Shown: positions 22,236 to 34,260 of the stretch, in pieces
How the letters are laid out: every line of letters begins with the position of its first letter
Numbering within the stretch: the stretch's first letter is position 1
DNA from: Cyclina sinensis
Taxonomy: Eukaryota > Mollusca > Bivalvia > Venerida > Veneridae
Assembly: GCA_012932295.1 (NCBI GenBank)
Contig: JAAONU010000004.1
Location: forward strand, 24,932,872-24,996,871
DNA: 64,000 bases
Reading direction: 5' to 3'
Made by a program: the position numbers and the translations under genes
Notes under the pieces: generated by a model
The model's input: the letters and a program-made list of their open reading frames with translations, nothing else
What the model was told of the DNA's origin: nothing
Databases searched by the model: none

Positions 22236-24080
22236 AAAAAAAAACTGTCTGTGTGAAGTTAGCAGAATAGCAGAATAGCAAAACAACTCCAGCAGAATAG
22301 CAGAATGTCAGAATAGCAGAACAACTCCAGCACAATAGCAAAATGGCAGAATGGCAGAACAACTCCAGCAGAACAACTTTCAAAAAGACAGAGTCTATTT
22401 AAGTTTTATAAATATGTACCAAAGTTTGCCCTCTGTCTGTCTGTCCGTCTTTCCGTCCGTCCGTGCATCCGACTGTTTGGAAATCTGGGTCCAACAATAA
22501 CATAAAAACCGTATAAGTTAAGTTGATGAATATTGATATATGAATACATTGCAACATGAAAATTATTCAAGTAACTTCGTTTTTATCTGTGTATGAAATT
22601 TCTGGTTGCTGGTTGCTATGGCAACAGAAACAGTAAATACACGGCTTTAACAAACGGATAGTTTTATCACTCAAAAGGTTTGCGAGGTTTGTTACTGAAA
22701 AAAAGTATGTCAAAAGATGGCAATATTGAAAAAATGCGTTTGACTTTGTCTTTTTCTTTTCATCTGGTTCGTGAAATTAGTCTCTCAGCCACCATAGGAA
22801 CTTAGCATAAAATGTTAAAAATTCTAGTAGAAAATTTTCAGCAACATCAGAATAATAGAACAAGTCCAGAACAGTTGCGGAATCACTTTTATCTGTTAAC
22901 TGAAAAACTTCAGCAGAATAGCAGAACAACTTTAGCAGAATACCAGAACAACTCTAGCAGAATACCAGAATGGCAAAAAAGCAGAACAACTCCAGCAGAA
23001 TGGCAGAAAAGCAGAACAACTCCAGCATAACAGCAGAATAGCTTCAGTAGGATTAACGCGGTCCAAAATAAAAGGGAAAATCTTTTTTTCCTTTTTACAG
23101 TTTGAAGCCTTTCAGCAGTCAAAATACACTTATATTTTGCTATTTTGACATGTTTTTCTTCAAAAAAGAAATATTTTTGCTAATTTTCCACGTTAAGTGC
23201 TTGACTGGCAGCCAGTTCTGCTTAATATTACAAGGCAATCTTTATTTTCAGTCTAGAAATTACTTCCTTATCAAAGTGTCGCTAGGTAAATTCAAAAGTT
23301 AGAATAATTTCGGCATATTTTTTTCCTGAAATATTTTGCAAGCAGATAATTACTATTTGAGTGACTGAACACTTCAGGTTCTTCTGGCAGCTATTGTAGC
23401 TTTTCGGTAATTTTATATACCGAAAGGAGCGCGAGCAAAAAAAATTGTTGCATAGTTCACATAATCATATTGGTCGGTAGACATGGTAGAGGTCTCGATT
23501 TTTAAACAATTAATAAACACAACAACAGCAACACAGTTTAAGACAATGATACTTTGTTAAGTGTGACCGTTCTTAGGAAAATGACATAATTTTGGATAGT
23601 ATTTAAATACAAGTGACAATGTGAACATATCATACCAGTTTTTTAAATAGATGATACTCATGTTTAGATCAATAATTGATGGACCCCTGACCCCTCACAT
23701 TTGCATGATTTAACAAAGAAGTGAAGTTGTATTTTCACCACAAACAAGTATATAACAAAAGAGCATGTGGTAATGTTTGTGGGTAAAACCTATTGTTATA
23801 AGATTTAAGAGTAAAGCTGTGGATTCATGAATCCTTGCAGTGTTTTCACTTTTTTTTCTCTTCACACTAAAAAAGGTTGACACTTGGAAAAACCTATCGT
23901 ATTTCTAGGTTCTCTTATCCCGAACATGGACTACTCTCTAATCACTTTCAGTTGTATTCAAATAGAATTAAGCAATTTTTATATGGTTATGAGAACATAA
24001 GTGACAAGCTATTTGCTTAGATATGAAGTTATGAGTAACGAGGAGTACTGAGTTGACAAAAAATGGATTTCATAGTGTTA
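22236..24080 (+). mobile_element. Foldback-like element with CAGCAGAATAGCAGAAC minisatellites, copy A
   Basis: The order is: junction GTGAAGTTAGCAGAATAGC; minisatellite 1 (22255-22380); a unique core (22385-22840) with GTCTGTCTGTCCGTC, ACATAAAAACCGTATAAG and GTTGCTATGGCAAC; minisatellite 2 (22900-23045); and a right arm of about 1 kb (23045-24080). The minisatellites are built from AACTCCAGCAGAATAGCAG and AATGGCAGAATAGC modules. The right arm is matched in inverted orientation by the left arm of copy B (44.7-45.59 kb), which is why I infer arm - minisatellite - core - minisatellite - arm. There is no protein, so it is presumably mobilised in trans. A 156-bp insertion interrupts the arm. Confidence 0.65.
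23678..23833 (+). mobile_element. 156-bp insertion inside foldback arm, copy 2
   Basis: Compared with the uninterrupted arm at 44.7-45.1 kb, sequence homology runs through ATCAATAATT, breaks at 23678 and resumes at CTTGC (23834). The inserted segment starts GATGGACCCCTGACCCC and ends GGATTCATGAATC. A second copy in opposite orientation is at 17189-17345. The filled/empty pair defines the ends to within a few bases. No obvious target-site duplication is seen. Confidence 0.65.
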
Positions 24081-24104
24081 ACAAAGTAAATCTCTAATTG
24101 TCTC

Positions 24105-24560
24105 AATGATCTACTTTTTGACCCCAGATGATCCGTATGACCTAGATATTATCAAGATAAAGAGTCTGACAAGTTTTCATGACAGTTGTAAAGAAAATAT
24201 CGGCTGTAGAAGGTTTATTAGGGTTTTCCTTTATTTAAAATCTGTGACCTAATAGTTGATCCAAGATGACATATATTCAAACCTCACCTAGATATTATCA
24301 CGATAAACAACCTGGCAAGTTTTCATACCATTTGGACAAAAGAGAGTTAATAAGAATTTCCTTTGGTTGGGCCTTTTGACCTAGTTTTCAGTCCGACTTG
24401 ACCGATATTCAAACTTGGCCAATGCCTTACTGTGACAATCGTTCTGATCAAGTTTCTTGATAATTAGGTGAAAAATATAACCTCTAGATTGTTAACGAAC
24501 CTATTGTTGATGACGGACGACGGACCCCGGACATTCAAGGATCCTAAAAGCTAACCCTCA
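24105..24560 (+). repeat. Dispersed repeat with GACCTAGATATTATCA units
   Basis: Roughly 150-bp units contain TGACCTAGATATTATCA, GACAAGTTTTCAT and GGGTTTTCCTTTA-like boxes (24150, 24290 and 24370). It ends with GATGACGGACGACGGACC and AGGTGAGCTAA. The same units, in the same orientation and greater number, form 48975-50035. Confidence 0.6.
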
Positions 24561-26110
24561 GGTGAGCTAAAAAATTATAATGGTCACTGAAAATACATTT
24601 TTATTGAAATAGACGCTGACAAAAACCGCAAGGTGTTGGTGTTTATTAAAACGTTATTCTAAGTCTTTACAAACATGAAATATATTTTTCTCATAATGAT
24701 AAAAACTAATATTGCACTGTTTAAGGTTTTTCAGAATAAATAAAAATATGAATTTCAGATACTTATGAATTTTTGTTATAGAACCTTCTATTTTATAGGA
24801 ATAAAATTAATTTGAAGGGAGGGAATGTGTTATGCCGTAAAAATATGAATTTCAAATACTTACGAATTTTTGTTATAGCAGGTTTATATTTTGTTAAAAA
24901 AATGTTTTCAAAATATTAATTTCAAAGGTTTTTTCACAATCATATCATTTTAACCATTTCAGGTTATTGGAAAATAGTATATTTGTATTTTGTATGTTTT
25001 TGCTGCAATTCTATATTTTGTCTTAAAAGCAAATTTCATGAAACAGTACTTCCATTTTTTTTCATAAGATTTCAAGAACAAAGAAACGAGCTAAATGCCA
25101 TAGGGCATCATAGCTGTTTTAATCATTTTAAGATGGTAAATTATTTTTTATCTAAGCATGCTGACTGAACTTAACAAAAGAAAGTTTGTACAGCATTTAT
25201 CACCTTTTGGTATTTTTATATAATCTCCTTTGGCATATTTCACTATTTTATTGGTACCTTGTGCGTTGAAGCTTCATTATGATTGGTCAATTTTGACATA
25301 TGATCTCATGTTGAAATAGTATTGGATGACAAGTGATAGTCACTTAAGGGATTTTGTTTAGAAAAAAAAGTTTAGGGAGTTCTACTTCGGATGTCCGACA
25401 GTCAAGAACGGAAGAATATGGTTCTCCATAAATTAAACATTTAAGTAATAAGTTCGTTTGGATTACCGGACACTTTGTAAATTGTACAGTTACTTGTTAT
25501 GATTTGTACACAATTCTTTGGTTATCCAAAGAAAGAAATAGAGAAGTTGAAAACGGAAAACGTGTTGTTCTCATTCATTAACTTAAAAGGAAAAAAGAAA
25601 ACAACAAAAACACCCGCCAAATCAAAGCATTACAAATGTAAAGCAACTAAATGTTTTAAAAGTAAGAATTTTCTATGAATAAACTACACAAACTACAGTC
25701 CACAGGTGCTGTTTCATATCCAATCGGCAAAACGAAAACACTTTCTCCAACAGCCACTACCAACTTCTAAGTTCTGCAATGATAAAAAAATAAAACAATA
25801 CGTTATCTGTAAATGATTTCAAAAATTCCTGAACGTACCTGAAGAACAACCGGTACGTTCTTCTCGTCGAACATAAAATAAAGAATACTTTTATCAGTAT
25901 GCAGGACCTCTCACACACATACACAAACGCACGCACGCTCGCTCGAGAACACATACACACATTTTCAACATCCAACATAGATACATAAACAATTATTGTT
26001 TACCTTTTCAACTTTACGTCAAACTTGCAGAATTATCTGAAAATTGAAAATCAGAATAGCTGAGTATTATTTAAGAAGATTATTTCATTGAATACACATA
26101 TACAAACTTA
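24561..26110. other. AT-rich region with one 94-bp spaced duplication
   Basis: A block of about 39 bp beginning AAAAATATGAATTTCA occurs at about 24745 and again at about 24839. An AC/CGCA-rich tract lies at 25910-25965. I see no gene. Confidence 0.4.
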
Positions 26111-27755
26111 TATATGCTAATCAAAAGTGCTAACGCTCGCCTTGATAAACGTCCAATTTTTGAAATAACCAAACCTAGTATAGAATTGAAATTTTAATGG
26201 TTACAAAATCAATTCAGTATGAAACAAAAAGCAAAAGCAAAACGAAATTATCACATTCAGTCATAACAAAATTTGACGGTTTGCATAAATAGGGTCATTT
26301 CCAAAAATCACAGTGTCAGTACCTAGTGTGACCCCCTCTTGCATTGATGGTAGCAATACATCTCCGACGCATTGAGTTGATCAAACTGGTAATGGTGTGA
26401 ATGGGGATAACATTCCACTCCTCAAGTAGTGCATTTTCGAGTTCAGGAATTGTTCTCGGCGGCACAAGACGTCTACGGACACGTCTCCCAAGTTCACCCC
26501 AAAGATGTTCAATTGGTGACAAGTCAGGTGAACATGCTGGCCACTCAAGCACATTAATATTGTTGTCTCGCAAATACTGCATAGTTCGTCTAGCCACATG
26601 CGGACGTGCATTGTCCTGTTGAAATATGACGTCACGGTGTTGGTTTACAAAAGGGGTAACAACTGGCCTTATCACATTGTCGACGTATCGATCTGCGTTC
26701 AGATTTCCACGAATGACAACGAGATCCAGCTTGTGTGTTGATGTTATTCCTCCCCATACCATCACACTCGGTTGAAACTTGTTTACTGACTTGACACAAG
26801 CGCTCGAAAAACGTTCTCCTCGACGTCTGTAAACACGATCTCGGCCGTCCTTGGTCTGCAGGTTAAACCTTGATTCGTCACTAAACATGACTCGTGACCA
26901 TTGCTGCCTCGTCCAGTTTCTATGGAGAGTACACCAGTTCAAACGCGTAGCGCGGTGTCTTGGTGTCAGAACGCTACCGACGTATTGACGTCTAGCTCGA
27001 ATTCCATGCTCTCGTAACCGGTTGCGCACAGTTTGACCAGATATTGATCGGCCATGTAATCCTATGGTTTGAGCAGCAGTTCTTTCTGCAGGGCGCGTGC
27101 GATTACGCATCTGGGATGTCTGCATTCTGTTGTCTTGCGCACGTGTCGTGACACGACGTCGTGCTGCCCGTTCTCTATCATCAACCAGTCCTGTAACAAA
27201 TTGGATAATTGTGAGTAGGTTCAATGGCATTATTGAAATGTCTTAAATGTCATTATCACCGACAAATTTGTCTTTAAAGGACATTTAAAACACAGAAAGT
27301 TGAGAACAGTCGATATTTACCGGTTGTTTGAAACTTCCTCCACAAGCGACGTATCGTGCTCTCAGCGCAGTGAAATTGGTTTGCAACATTGCTGACTCGA
27401 GCTCCAGCCTGGATCATTCCAACCGCGCGTCCTCGGTCTTGCAGGCTTAGCCTAGGCATGTTTACAACCTGGTTTTAGTAAAGTAATGAGAAGTCTACAT
27501 GTGGCTATCGACCTTGAATCAATTCGAATGAATTTTACTTACCTTGATTCACGTGATCAAGTTGCGCACGGACAAAACGTGTTTTTATCAACTTTGCTTG
27601 TATGCACTCATTCGTAAACAAAGTTGAATATTGGGATGCATGCGGAATATTTGTAATATCAAAAAGATTTTTTGAAAGTCTGGTTGTAATTTGTGAAAGC
27701 ATTCCAAAGATATTACAAATTTAGAGCGAGCGTTGGAAGTTTTGATTAGTATATA
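26111..27755 (-). mobile_element. Complete Tc1-like DNA transposon
   Basis: Terminal inverted repeats of about 30 bp (26111-26140 and 27726-27755) agree at 26 of 30 positions. Both begin with TATAT and share CTAATCAAAA and AACGCTCGC. TA dinucleotides lie at each border, as expected for Tc1 insertion at TA. The total length of about 1.65 kb and single transposase gene are typical of the family. Both termini and an undamaged transposase frame are present, so the copy looks young and possibly autonomous. Confidence 0.88.
26316..27459 (-). CDS. Tc1-type transposase, two exons, intact (337 aa)
   Basis: Exon 1 is 27459-27321 and exon 2 is 27190-26316. The 130-bp intron (27320-27191) starts gtaaat and ends tttgttacag. 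Joining them gives exactly 338 codons including the stop. The N-terminus (MPRLSLQDRGRAVGMIQAGA) is the paired-type helix-turn-helix that binds the inverted repeats, and the splice restores FQTTG-LVDDRER in the linker. The catalytic DDE triad is visible: FSDESRFNL, IFQQDNARPHVA and SPIEHLWGEL, with 34 residues between the second D and E (DD34E). Family proteins are about 340 residues, so this one is full length. The enzyme excises and integrates the element by cut and paste at TA. Without splicing, exon 1 would stop 15 codons into the intron. Confidence 0.88.
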
Positions 27756-29510
27756 TTGATAAAGAATAGAATCTGATCCCTCGATCTAACACCCTATTTA
27801 AACAAAGCTTTAAGATAAAAAGTAGACTGCGAGAAGGAAAATTAAATGATCCTTTTTTGTAAAAAAAATATTATCTTACATTTCATTTAAACTGCAACTT
27901 ATCATACACAAGTTTTCTCTTACAAACTTTCGCTTTAAAGTCAAAATGCTACAGATAAACAAAGTTTCTTTTACATTTTTAGAGATTTAAAGCACACATT
28001 GCAACAAAAAGTAATAAATATAACAGTTGTAATTTTAAATACTACAGATGTATGTTACACTTACATCATACTTATCAATAATCGATTTAATTTGTTCATA
28101 CAATTGTCATTGAAAATAAAATCAGTTATTGTGACATACCTTTTCAAAATAAGAATGTGCATCTTCGACTGCAGTTATAAAAAATACATTTCGTCCATAG
28201 TTTGCATTTTCTGTCAGTTGAAATGCCACCAGATATCATATCCGGTGTTTCCGTCACACTTCATGGCGAAAGGGATATACATCATGAGCCGCTGAATTCA
28301 TTTTCTTTATCACCAACTAGTCCGTTTATTTGTTAAAAAATATCCTTCACCTGTCTACTGTTCCGTTTGCTTTTTGTGAATTGTAATTTTACCAATAATC
28401 AATCCACAAAGCAGTCACCAGTACTTTATAAAATAATAATATGGTCTGCTTTATGACTCATTTGATTCATAATTAACCCATGTATTTAATTGACAGCTTT
28501 TTTTTCTGACAGACCACACCTCTAAAACTTGCCGATATACCAGCGAGAATTGCGCGTTACAAAAAATCACATCCATTTATTAACTCTGCCCGTATCGCAG
28601 TATTCTTTTGTAACTAGACAATGTTATGACCTGAAATAACTTTATTCGGCTCATTCAGTCCTACGAAAAACCGGGAAAAACGACTCAATCTGAGCCGAGT
28701 CTTATCAGTAGGCACATCAGTGAGAATTGCCCCTAACAGTTATAAACAATTACCACCAGCTTGTGTTTGTTTGTAGTTTGCTGACCACTCCAGGAATGTA
28801 TAAATTGTTATTCTTAAGATTTTATTGCAGCAACACCTTCATTATCAGCGTTTAACCAAATCATGTAGAAAATTAGAAAATAAAAATATAAGTTATCTAG
28901 TGAATGTTTGCACATTATTCATGTTTTTAGTAATAATGACTTCTATAATGATTGATATTTTGTATTGTTTTTTTCTACAAACAACCTCAGATCATTACAT
29001 TTAAAAGAAACCTTTTTTATTCGTATAATTATATGTAGGATATCAAAGTTTTTTGAGATTTCAAGATTTTATTTGTTTGGATTTTTTATCATACCTGAAT
29101 TAAAAAAGTACTTTATTTCAGGTTATGAAACATAGATTTTTATGGTGTTTGTTTTCAGCCCCCTTTCTCAACTACATGTTGTTGAGAATATTTGACAATA
29201 TGTTATAGCCTGAGACTTTTTAAAACTTTTTGAAAAAATAACATAAGCAAACCAACAAACCTTTAAACTATTTCAATTTCTCAAGGGAGCTAAATTATTA
29301 ATCATAACTGAGTAGGAAGTTATATGTGTCCAAGGGCTACTCTGATATATATTAAGGTCAAGGTCAAATTTGTTGAGAGGCTGTCATTTTAAATAGCTCT
29401 GGTAAAAATACATATAAAACGAATTCGGAGGCTTATTACAGTATTACAAATTTATGAAAACACAAAGAAATGGATTATGTAGTGTTTATATATCTTAATT
29501 TTAAAAAATA
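27756..29510. other. AT-rich region between the Tc1 element and the LINE
   Basis: Nothing recognised. The open frame at 27999-28295 is AT-driven and has no domain. The exact 5-prime end of the LINE could extend slightly into this interval. Confidence 0.4.
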
Positions 29511-30722
29511 ATGCAGGAAAGTGACGGTAAACGTAAACATTCAAGTGAGACAGGTGTGACACCGGACGCTTAAAATGCGCGTAATGGCGGTTCTCCAGAT
29601 AACCTTATCGATTCGATTCGTGAGGCTAGTTGCGTGTTACTAAATGACTCTATTCAGGATTTATGTGGAAATATGGCAACAGCAGACCAAGATAGTGTAT
29701 TCACTGTTGGTGATATAAACTCAAAGGATAGCAAGGTAAATACAATAACAAACACTGTTACTAGTACAGACAATGAGATATTGCATTATTTGAAAAGAAT
29801 TGACAACAGATTAGAAAATGTTGAGCAAAAATTAACAAAACTGGACTCCTTAGAAGCGAAAGTGAGTAGCATAGATTCTGATGTTAAGAAGTTGTGGATA
29901 TATGTACAAGACAATATTAAAACAAGTGATGAAAAAGTAAACAAATGTATGGATCAGATTGATGAGCTACAGTTCGCTCTAGCGCAGGCAAATGACCGTA
30001 TTCACACATTATCAGAAAATCAGTCAAAATATAACGGTGAATTGGATTATATGCGTTCACAGTCAATGCGAAATAATTTAGTTTTCGGTAACATACCCGA
30101 GGCTATGAATGAAAAACACTCGGTAACAGAAAAAAAGGTGCGAAATTTTATTGTGAATGAAATGGGAATACATCAAAGTATTGTAGATAAACTGTGTATT
30201 GAGCGCGCACATCGATCTACAACTCCACCAGAGGGCATGACCCAAGCGGACTTCTCTTATGATGACGTCACGGATAATGAACAGCGATGTTACGGCCCTC
30301 CTCGCAAACCACGCAATATTTTTGTTAAGTTCACTTCCTTTAAAGATAGAGAAACTGTGCGAAAATCCAGTAGCAAACTGAAAGGCACTTGCTACTATGT
30401 TTCTGAACAATTCCCAAAAGCTGTAAATGAACGTCGAAAGTCTTTAATCCCTAGACTAAAGGAGGCGTTACACAATGGTCAAAAGGCATGGCTAAGCTAT
30501 GACACACTCTATGTAGATGGGGTTCCGCAGACGCCCTATATATCAGAGAGCGGTTCTTCGAACAGCTCTGAAAATAATCATACAAATGTTGATAGTGTTC
30601 CTGAGTCTCGGCGTGGTGCTTTTGGTGCTTCTGGTGGTAGAGATGTTAAAGGTCGTGCAGGCAACGGTTGTAGCAGAAGAGTTAGTCGCGGCGGTAGAGG
30701 TGGTGGTGGCAGACGTCATTAG
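29511..30722 (+). CDS. LINE ORF1 protein (coiled coil, RNA-binding type), one nonsense codon
   Basis: A start at 29511 opens MQESDGKRKHSSETGVTPDA, then TAA at 29571-29573. The same frame continues through LIDSIREASCVLLNDSIQDL into the long open frame from 29634 (362 residues). It has heptad-like coiled coil (roughly residues 45-145 of the long frame: NRLENVEQKLTKLDSLEAKV). A core with MRNNLVFGNIPE and LCIERAHRS resembles L1 ORF1 proteins that coat and chaperone element RNA. The tail is Gly/Arg-rich (SRGGRGGGGRRH), likely RNA-binding. The ORF1 stop (TAG, 30720-30722) overlaps the start of the ORF2 frame. Confidence 0.75.
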
Positions 30723-33700
30723 GATTCTGGTGGATCTTCGAATCCTTTCGTGGAACGTCAACGGTTTGAGCAGAGACAAACTGGAAATTAATGAGTTTAC
30801 AACTTATTTAGCACAAAATGACATAATATTTCTATATGAAACGTGGGCAAATAATGATAGTGTTTTAGATATTTCGGGGTTTAAATGTGTTAACTTCTTT
30901 AGAAAATTTCAAAACAGGCGAGCCAAACGTTGTAGTGGAGGTGTTGCTATATATATCAGGAACGAGTTTGAAAATGGCATCAAAATAATTAAAACGGTAC
31001 ATGATTCAATTATATGGTTGAAGCTCAATCGAGAATTCTTTGGGAATGATGATGATATTAACTTAGAAGGTGCATATATTTGGGTTGACAATTCCCCTGC
31101 ATACAATGTTATAAACTGTGATTTTTTCCAGTTATTAGAAGCAGACATTACTTATTTTCAAGATAAAGGTAAAGTTCTATTATGCGGAGATTTGAATGCT
31201 AGAGTAGGCAAGGTTAGACATGACTACATTGTAGCTGACAGGCACAACCTTTATACAGACAGTGATGATTATATATCTGATACACCTTTGCCAAGAGAGT
31301 CGATGGATTCGTACACAAATGCACATGGTATAAAACTTCTCGATCTCTGCACATCTACGTCGCTGAGAATAGCAAATGGGCGTCTTCATTGTGACCAGTC
31401 AGGGTCATTCACCTATGTAAATACAGCAGGGTCAAGTGTCATAGATTATCTACTGCTGCATGAAAATAGTTTTGAAAATATAAGCAAATTTAAAGTCAAT
31501 GATTTAAATGAATGGTCTGACCATGCACCGCTATCTTTCGAGATCATTTGCGGCAATCTGTTTGACAAGAGAACTGCTGGCAACGATCATGGTAACAGAA
31601 ATCGTTTTATCTGGAATGATATGTTAAAAGATACATTTAGGTGTAGATTGATTTCTAAATTGCTAGATCTTAATACTGTTGTAAGTAATGTAGATAGCAG
31701 TAGTAGGGAATCGGTTAATAATAGTGTTAATATGTTTACCGATTTAATCAGAGATATAGTAGATCCTTTATTTTCAAGGGTAACTAACTCAAATAATAAA
31801 AGCCCTAAATATGAGGACCCAAACAGACTTTACAAAAGGACAGAGTGGTTTGATGTTGACTGTGTCTGAATATAAACTGGCTGTATCTGCATTTAACAGT
31901 TGTAAATCTGACCAAAATAGAGCAAGTATGTTGAACGCTAAAGTAGTTTATAAATTATTGATTAAAAAGAAGAAACGAAAATTTGAATATAATATATTAA
32001 AGCAAATTGAAAGACTAAGGCACTATAAACCAAGAGACTTTTGGAAGTTATTTTCAAAAAAGAAAGTTAAGCAAGGAAATATTAAGCTTGATGATTTTTT
32101 TTTATTATTTTGCTTCTTTAAATAATGATTTAGCCGGTACATGTTCCTGAAGCCGAGGAATTCTGTTCCTCTGAATATTGAGACCCAAACGATTTTATTT
32201 ATGAAGAGCTTGATAAACCTATTACAAATGAGGCAATTAAAGCTGTTATTAAATCTTTAAATAAAAACAAATCGTGTGGTATTGACTGTTTGTTAAATGA
32301 GTACTTTATGGAGAGTTACGACATCATTAATGGGCATTTAGTAGATTTGTTTAATGCTATATTAAATTCAGGATATTTTCCTGATAAATGGTCTGAAGGC
32401 ATTATTGTACCACTACATAAAAAAATGATATAAATGATGTCAACAACTACAGAGGTATAACTCTGGTAAGCTGCCTAGCAAAAATATTTACGGGAATATT
32501 GAATGTCAGGATAAAAATTTGGGCCGAGTGTAATAACATTCTGAGTGACTCACAATTTGGATTCAGGACCGGTAGATCTACAGTTGACGCAATCTTTGTA
32601 TTAAATGCAACAATACACAGAAAATTTTTAATGAGAAAGGCCGTTTATATTGTGCATTTATAGACTTGAAAAAAGCATTTGATAGCATATATTTAAATGG
32701 TCTTTGGTTCAAATTGTTTAAGCTAGGTATAAATGGAAAAATGTTAAATATTATCAGAAGTATGTATCATAAAATAAAATCATGTGTGTAAGGTTGTAGA
32801 ACTTATTCTGATTTTTTCGAATGTGCTGTAGGTTTAAAGCAGGGAGAAGTTATGCCACCTTTATTGTTTTCTTTGTTTGTTGAAGATTTAGAATTGTTCT
32901 TGCAAAATGATCAATCAAGTGGATTGTGCATTAGTGATACTACCTTTATTTTGTTGTTGTTTGCGGATGATATGGTCGTCTTTGGTAAAACTCCACAGGA
33001 ACTGCAATGCAGTCTTGATATGCTGAAATTATATTGTGACACATGGGGATTAGCTGTAAATACTGAGAAAACGAAAGTTATGGTTTTTAGAAAACGTGGA
33101 AATTTAAAACAAAACGAGAGATGGAACTATGGGGGTAAAAATTTAGAAGTGGTTAATAATTTTAATTATCTTGGTAATGTTTTTAATTACACTGGAAATT
33201 TTGCTCTTAATCAAGAATACTTAGCTGGTAAAGGTTTGAAAGCAATGAATGTGTTAATGGTAAAACTTAAACAATATCAGCTACAGCCAAAGACCATCTG
33301 CCAGCTTTTTGATGCATTTGTAGTATCTACACTTAATTATGGGTGTGAAATTTGGGGAAATTTGAAGTGTAAAGATTTGGAGAGAATCCATCTAAAGTTC
33401 TGTAAACAATTGTTACATGTTAAAAATACAGCTTGTAATATGGCTGTATATGGTGAATTAGGTAGATACCCTCTTTATGTAAATAGGTTTACAAGAATGA
33501 TAAAATTTTGATGCAAGATACTAACATCTAATAATATTATCGTAAGCACTCTGTATAATGAGTTGTGTAGCATGACTGGAAATTTTAACTGTAAAAACTG
33601 GGCATACGATATCAAGTCATTATTAGATAATTATGGTTTTTCATTCGTATGGAATAATCCAAATAGTGTAGATCTGAAAACGTTCCCAATGATATTTAAA

Positions 33701-34137
33701 CAAAGAGTGTACGATTCTTTTGTCCAGACTTGGAACAATGCTATAAGTTATTCAAATTCATTGTATCTTTATAAGAATTTAAAGATATCTTTCGGATCTG
33801 AAAAATACCTTAGCATCTTACCTATCAAGTTTCGCATCCCTCTTACACGTATCCGCTTATCTTCCCACAATCTTCGCATTGAAACAGGTAGATATGCTCA
33901 AAACAGAACAGAACGTCACCAGAGATATTGTCAAATCTGTAATAATATGGACATTGAAGATGAATATCATTTTATAATAATTTGTAACGCTTATCTTCCG
34001 CTTAAAAACCATATTTTTACAGAAATCCAAGTGTATACAAATTTAATGAGCTTATGAAATCAAACAATAGTAAAACATTAAAACAACTAGGTAGATATGT
34101 TTATGAAGCCCTTTCTTTACGAAATACTTTATTATAA
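30708..34137 (+). pseudogene. LINE ORF2: APE endonuclease and reverse transcriptase, frameshifted
   Basis: The endonuclease spans 30730-31560: ILSWNVNGLSRDKL, YETW, SGGVAIYIR, LLCGDLNARVG and EWSDHAPLSF, which carry the Asn, Glu, Asp and SDH active-site motifs. After FDVDC a frameshift (about 31860) leads to KPRDFWKLFSKK, and a second in the T9 run (32095-32103). The RT segments are CGIDCLLNEYF, NYRGITLVSCLAKIFT, SQFGFRTGRST, AFIDLKKAFDS, GLKQGEVMPPLLFSLF and the catalytic LLLFADDMVVF. The C-terminus has CQIC..DEYHFIIIC, a conserved Cys/His motif. The frame finally closes at 34135-34137. It cannot yield one intact polyprotein. Confidence 0.8.
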
Positions 34138-34260
34138 TTGTGTACACATGTTGTAAAAAATGTATATACTGTACCATATATGTTTAGTTATGTTGTTGCT
34201 AAGCAACTATTGTAACTGGTGTAATGACCGTATAAGGGCTGGGCAAAAAAAAACTGATAA

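Larger units (their letters stand above)
29511..34260 (+). mobile_element. Non-LTR retrotransposon (LINE) with ORF1 and ORF2, degraded
   Basis: The order is ORF1 (coiled coil plus L1-ORF1-like core), APE endonuclease, reverse transcriptase and a C-terminal CCHC-like domain, followed by an A-rich run after TAAGGGCTGGGC at about 34230. The length is nearly full. At least one nonsense codon (29571) and several frameshifts make it inactive. The endonuclease-RT order and two-ORF layout exclude R2-type elements. The RT has NYRGITLVSCLAKIFT, FIDLKKAFDS and FADD, but I cannot fix the clade (L1/Tx1-like or I/Jockey-related). The 3-prime end could alternatively be the TTC run at 35195-35212. Confidence 0.8.

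Noticed and set aside
26381..26635. Minus- and plus-strand frames inside the intact Tc1 transposase
   Set aside because: Antisense or shifted-frame shadows of the 337-residue transposase.
30078..31389. Minus-strand frames inside the LINE
   Set aside because: Antisense shadows of ORF1 and the endonuclease without motifs.
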